Part shown: one piece after another, positions 4,697 to 5,488 of the stretch
Position numbering within the stretch: position 1 is the stretch's first letter
Layout: each line of letters opens with the position of its first letter
NCBI GenBank assembly: GCA_000715635.1
Contig: KL569221.1
Span: 4,217-9,704, forward strand
Reading direction: 5' to 3'
Length of the DNA: 5,488 bases
Source of the DNA: Streptomyces violaceus
GTDB taxonomy: Bacteria; Actinomycetota; Actinomycetes; Streptomycetales; Streptomycetaceae
Position numbers and translations under genes: made by a program
The notes under the pieces: model-generated
Databases searched by the model: none
The model's input: only the letters and a program-made list of their open reading frames with translations
Told to the model about the DNA's origin: nothing

Positions 4697-4702
4697 CCTT
4701 GC

Positions 4703-5488
4703 ATGCGCGCCGACCGGTTGGTCTCACTGGTGCTCCTGCTGCGTCAGCGCGGTCGGCTGACCGCGGACACGCTGGCCCGCGAGCTGGAGGTATCCACCCG
4801 CACCGTGCTGCGCGACATCGAGGCGCTGTCCGCGGCCGGCGTCCCGGTCTACGCCGAACGCGGCCGGCACGGCGGTTTCGCGCTGCTGCCCGGTTTCCGG
4901 ACCGAGCTCACCGGACTGAACCACGACGAGGCCATCGCCCTGCTGGCAGCCGGATCGGCGCGCGGCGAGCAGGCATTCGGCCTCGGCTCCGCGCTCGCTT
5001 CGGCCATGCGGAAGGTCGTCGACGCGCTGCCCGAGAACCACCGGGCCACCGCGAGCGACGCGGCCCAGCGATTTCTCGTCGACCCGGAGACCGACCTGCT
5101 CTCACGTCGGCTGGTCACCGATGAGGTACCCGGCGCCACGATGACCGAGGTCCGGCGCGCGGTGCTCGCCGGGCACAAGCTGCGCATCCACTACGCAGCC
5201 ACGGGCCAGACACCGCGGTGGCGCACGGTGGACCCGATCGGCCTGGTCACCGTACGCGACCGGGGCTACTTGCTGGCCACGAGAAACGGCACGGACCGCA
5301 CCTACCGGCTGTCGAGGGTGTTGGCCGCCGAGAAACTCCCCGAAACGGCACAGCGACCGAACCGGGTCGATCTTGACCGGATCTGGCGGGAACGCTCCGC
5401 ACAGTTCCTCTCCGGCGGCGACCACATCACCGTGCTGGTCCGGGTGAACCCGGCGCGGCGGGAGGACCTGCTGGACACCGCGCTGGCC
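4703..5488 (+). CDS. WYL-domain (YafY-type) transcriptional regulator, 3'-truncated by window edge
   Basis: 262 residues are visible with no stop before the right edge; family members are usually about 310-330 residues. An N-terminal winged helix-turn-helix (about 3-62) shows the familiar R-L-T-A-D-T-L-A-R-E-L-E-V-S-T-R-T-V-L-R-D-I-E-A-L, then G-V-P-V-Y-A-E-R-G-R-H-G-G-F wing. A helical linker (75-140) leads to a WYL domain (about 147-212) with D177-P-I-G-L-V, G188-Y-L190 at the W-Y-L position, and Y201-R-L-S-R-V. The start of the C-terminal WCX extension follows (241 on, I-T-V-L-V-R-V). WYL domains bind small ligands or nucleic acid and tune DNA binding. The name-giving tryptophan is replaced by glycine. 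ATG 4703 gives the usual family N-terminus; the transcript is probably leaderless. The divergent RidA-like gene is its most likely target, along with its own promoter (inference from layout). Confidence 0.9.
   Translation, partial: MRADRLVSLVLLLRQRGRLTADTLARELEVSTRTVLRDIEALSAAGVPVYAERGRHGGFALLPGFRTELTGLNHDEAIALLAAGSARGEQAFGLGSALASAMRKVVDALPENHRATASDAAQRFLVDPETDLLSRRLVTDEVPGATMTEVRRAVLAGHKLRIHYAATGQTPRWRTVDPIGLVTVRDRGYLLATRNGTDRTYRLSRVLAAEKLPETAQRPNRVDLDRIWRERSAQFLSGGDHITVLVRVNPARREDLLDTALA

Noticed and set aside
4566..4727. N-terminal extension of the RidA-like gene up to 4727, or to the ATG 15 codons upstream
   Set aside because: It would run through the divergent control region and into the WYL gene. 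The extension has no family-like sequence and no ribosome site, whereas 4565 gives the usual length.
4699..5187. Frames on both strands inside the WYL gene
   Set aside because: Shadows of the WYL frame, which alone carries HTH and WYL motifs and stays open to the window edge.

Overview
The window is GC-rich, with a strong third-position G/C bias in its reading frames, and fits an actinomycete chromosome (Streptomyces/Streptosporangiales-like). This is inferred from composition and protein families; no species can be named. I recognise six protein-coding genes. Two of them run off the window edges. There is also one possible gene remnant and several regulatory or relic sites.

Left part (3-1046, +): the C-terminal bulk of a serine beta-lactamase-fold hydrolase (class C / EstB-like), truncated by the window edge just before its SxxK motif and closed by a strong hairpin (1074-1102). 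A gene-poor stretch follows (1047-1719). It holds a short coding-like minus-strand frame with no convincing start, a palindrome resembling a glycine-tRNA anticodon arm, and a 9-bp inverted repeat just upstream of the next gene.

Centre: a small GYD-domain protein (1720-2046, +) ending in a perfect hairpin (2065-2090). Next comes a gene-free stretch (2047-2458) with a tRNA-Arg-like fragment and another long hairpin, then a membrane-anchored pentapeptide-repeat protein (2459-3598, +). Convergent to it is a second GYD-domain protein (3776-4072, -).

Right part: a RidA/YjgF-fold protein (4170-4565, -) lies upstream of the second GYD gene on the same strand, 97 bp away. It is divergent from a WYL-domain (YafY-type) regulator (4703-5488, +, running off the right edge). 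The 137-bp divergent gap contains a 7-bp inverted repeat and a -10-like element placed as expected for a leaderless regulator transcript.

Working together: the best supported unit is WYL regulator / RidA-like protein / possibly GYD protein, which looks like a small ligand-responsive metabolic or stress module. The two GYD proteins flanking the pentapeptide protein are suggestive, but nothing in the sequence proves a common function. No CRISPR array, complete tRNA, rRNA, integrase or transposase is seen. I found no clearly new multi-gene system. The most unusual elements are the paired, signature-degenerate GYD proteins, the RidA homologue lacking the catalytic arginine, and the tRNA-like relics around the first GYD gene.
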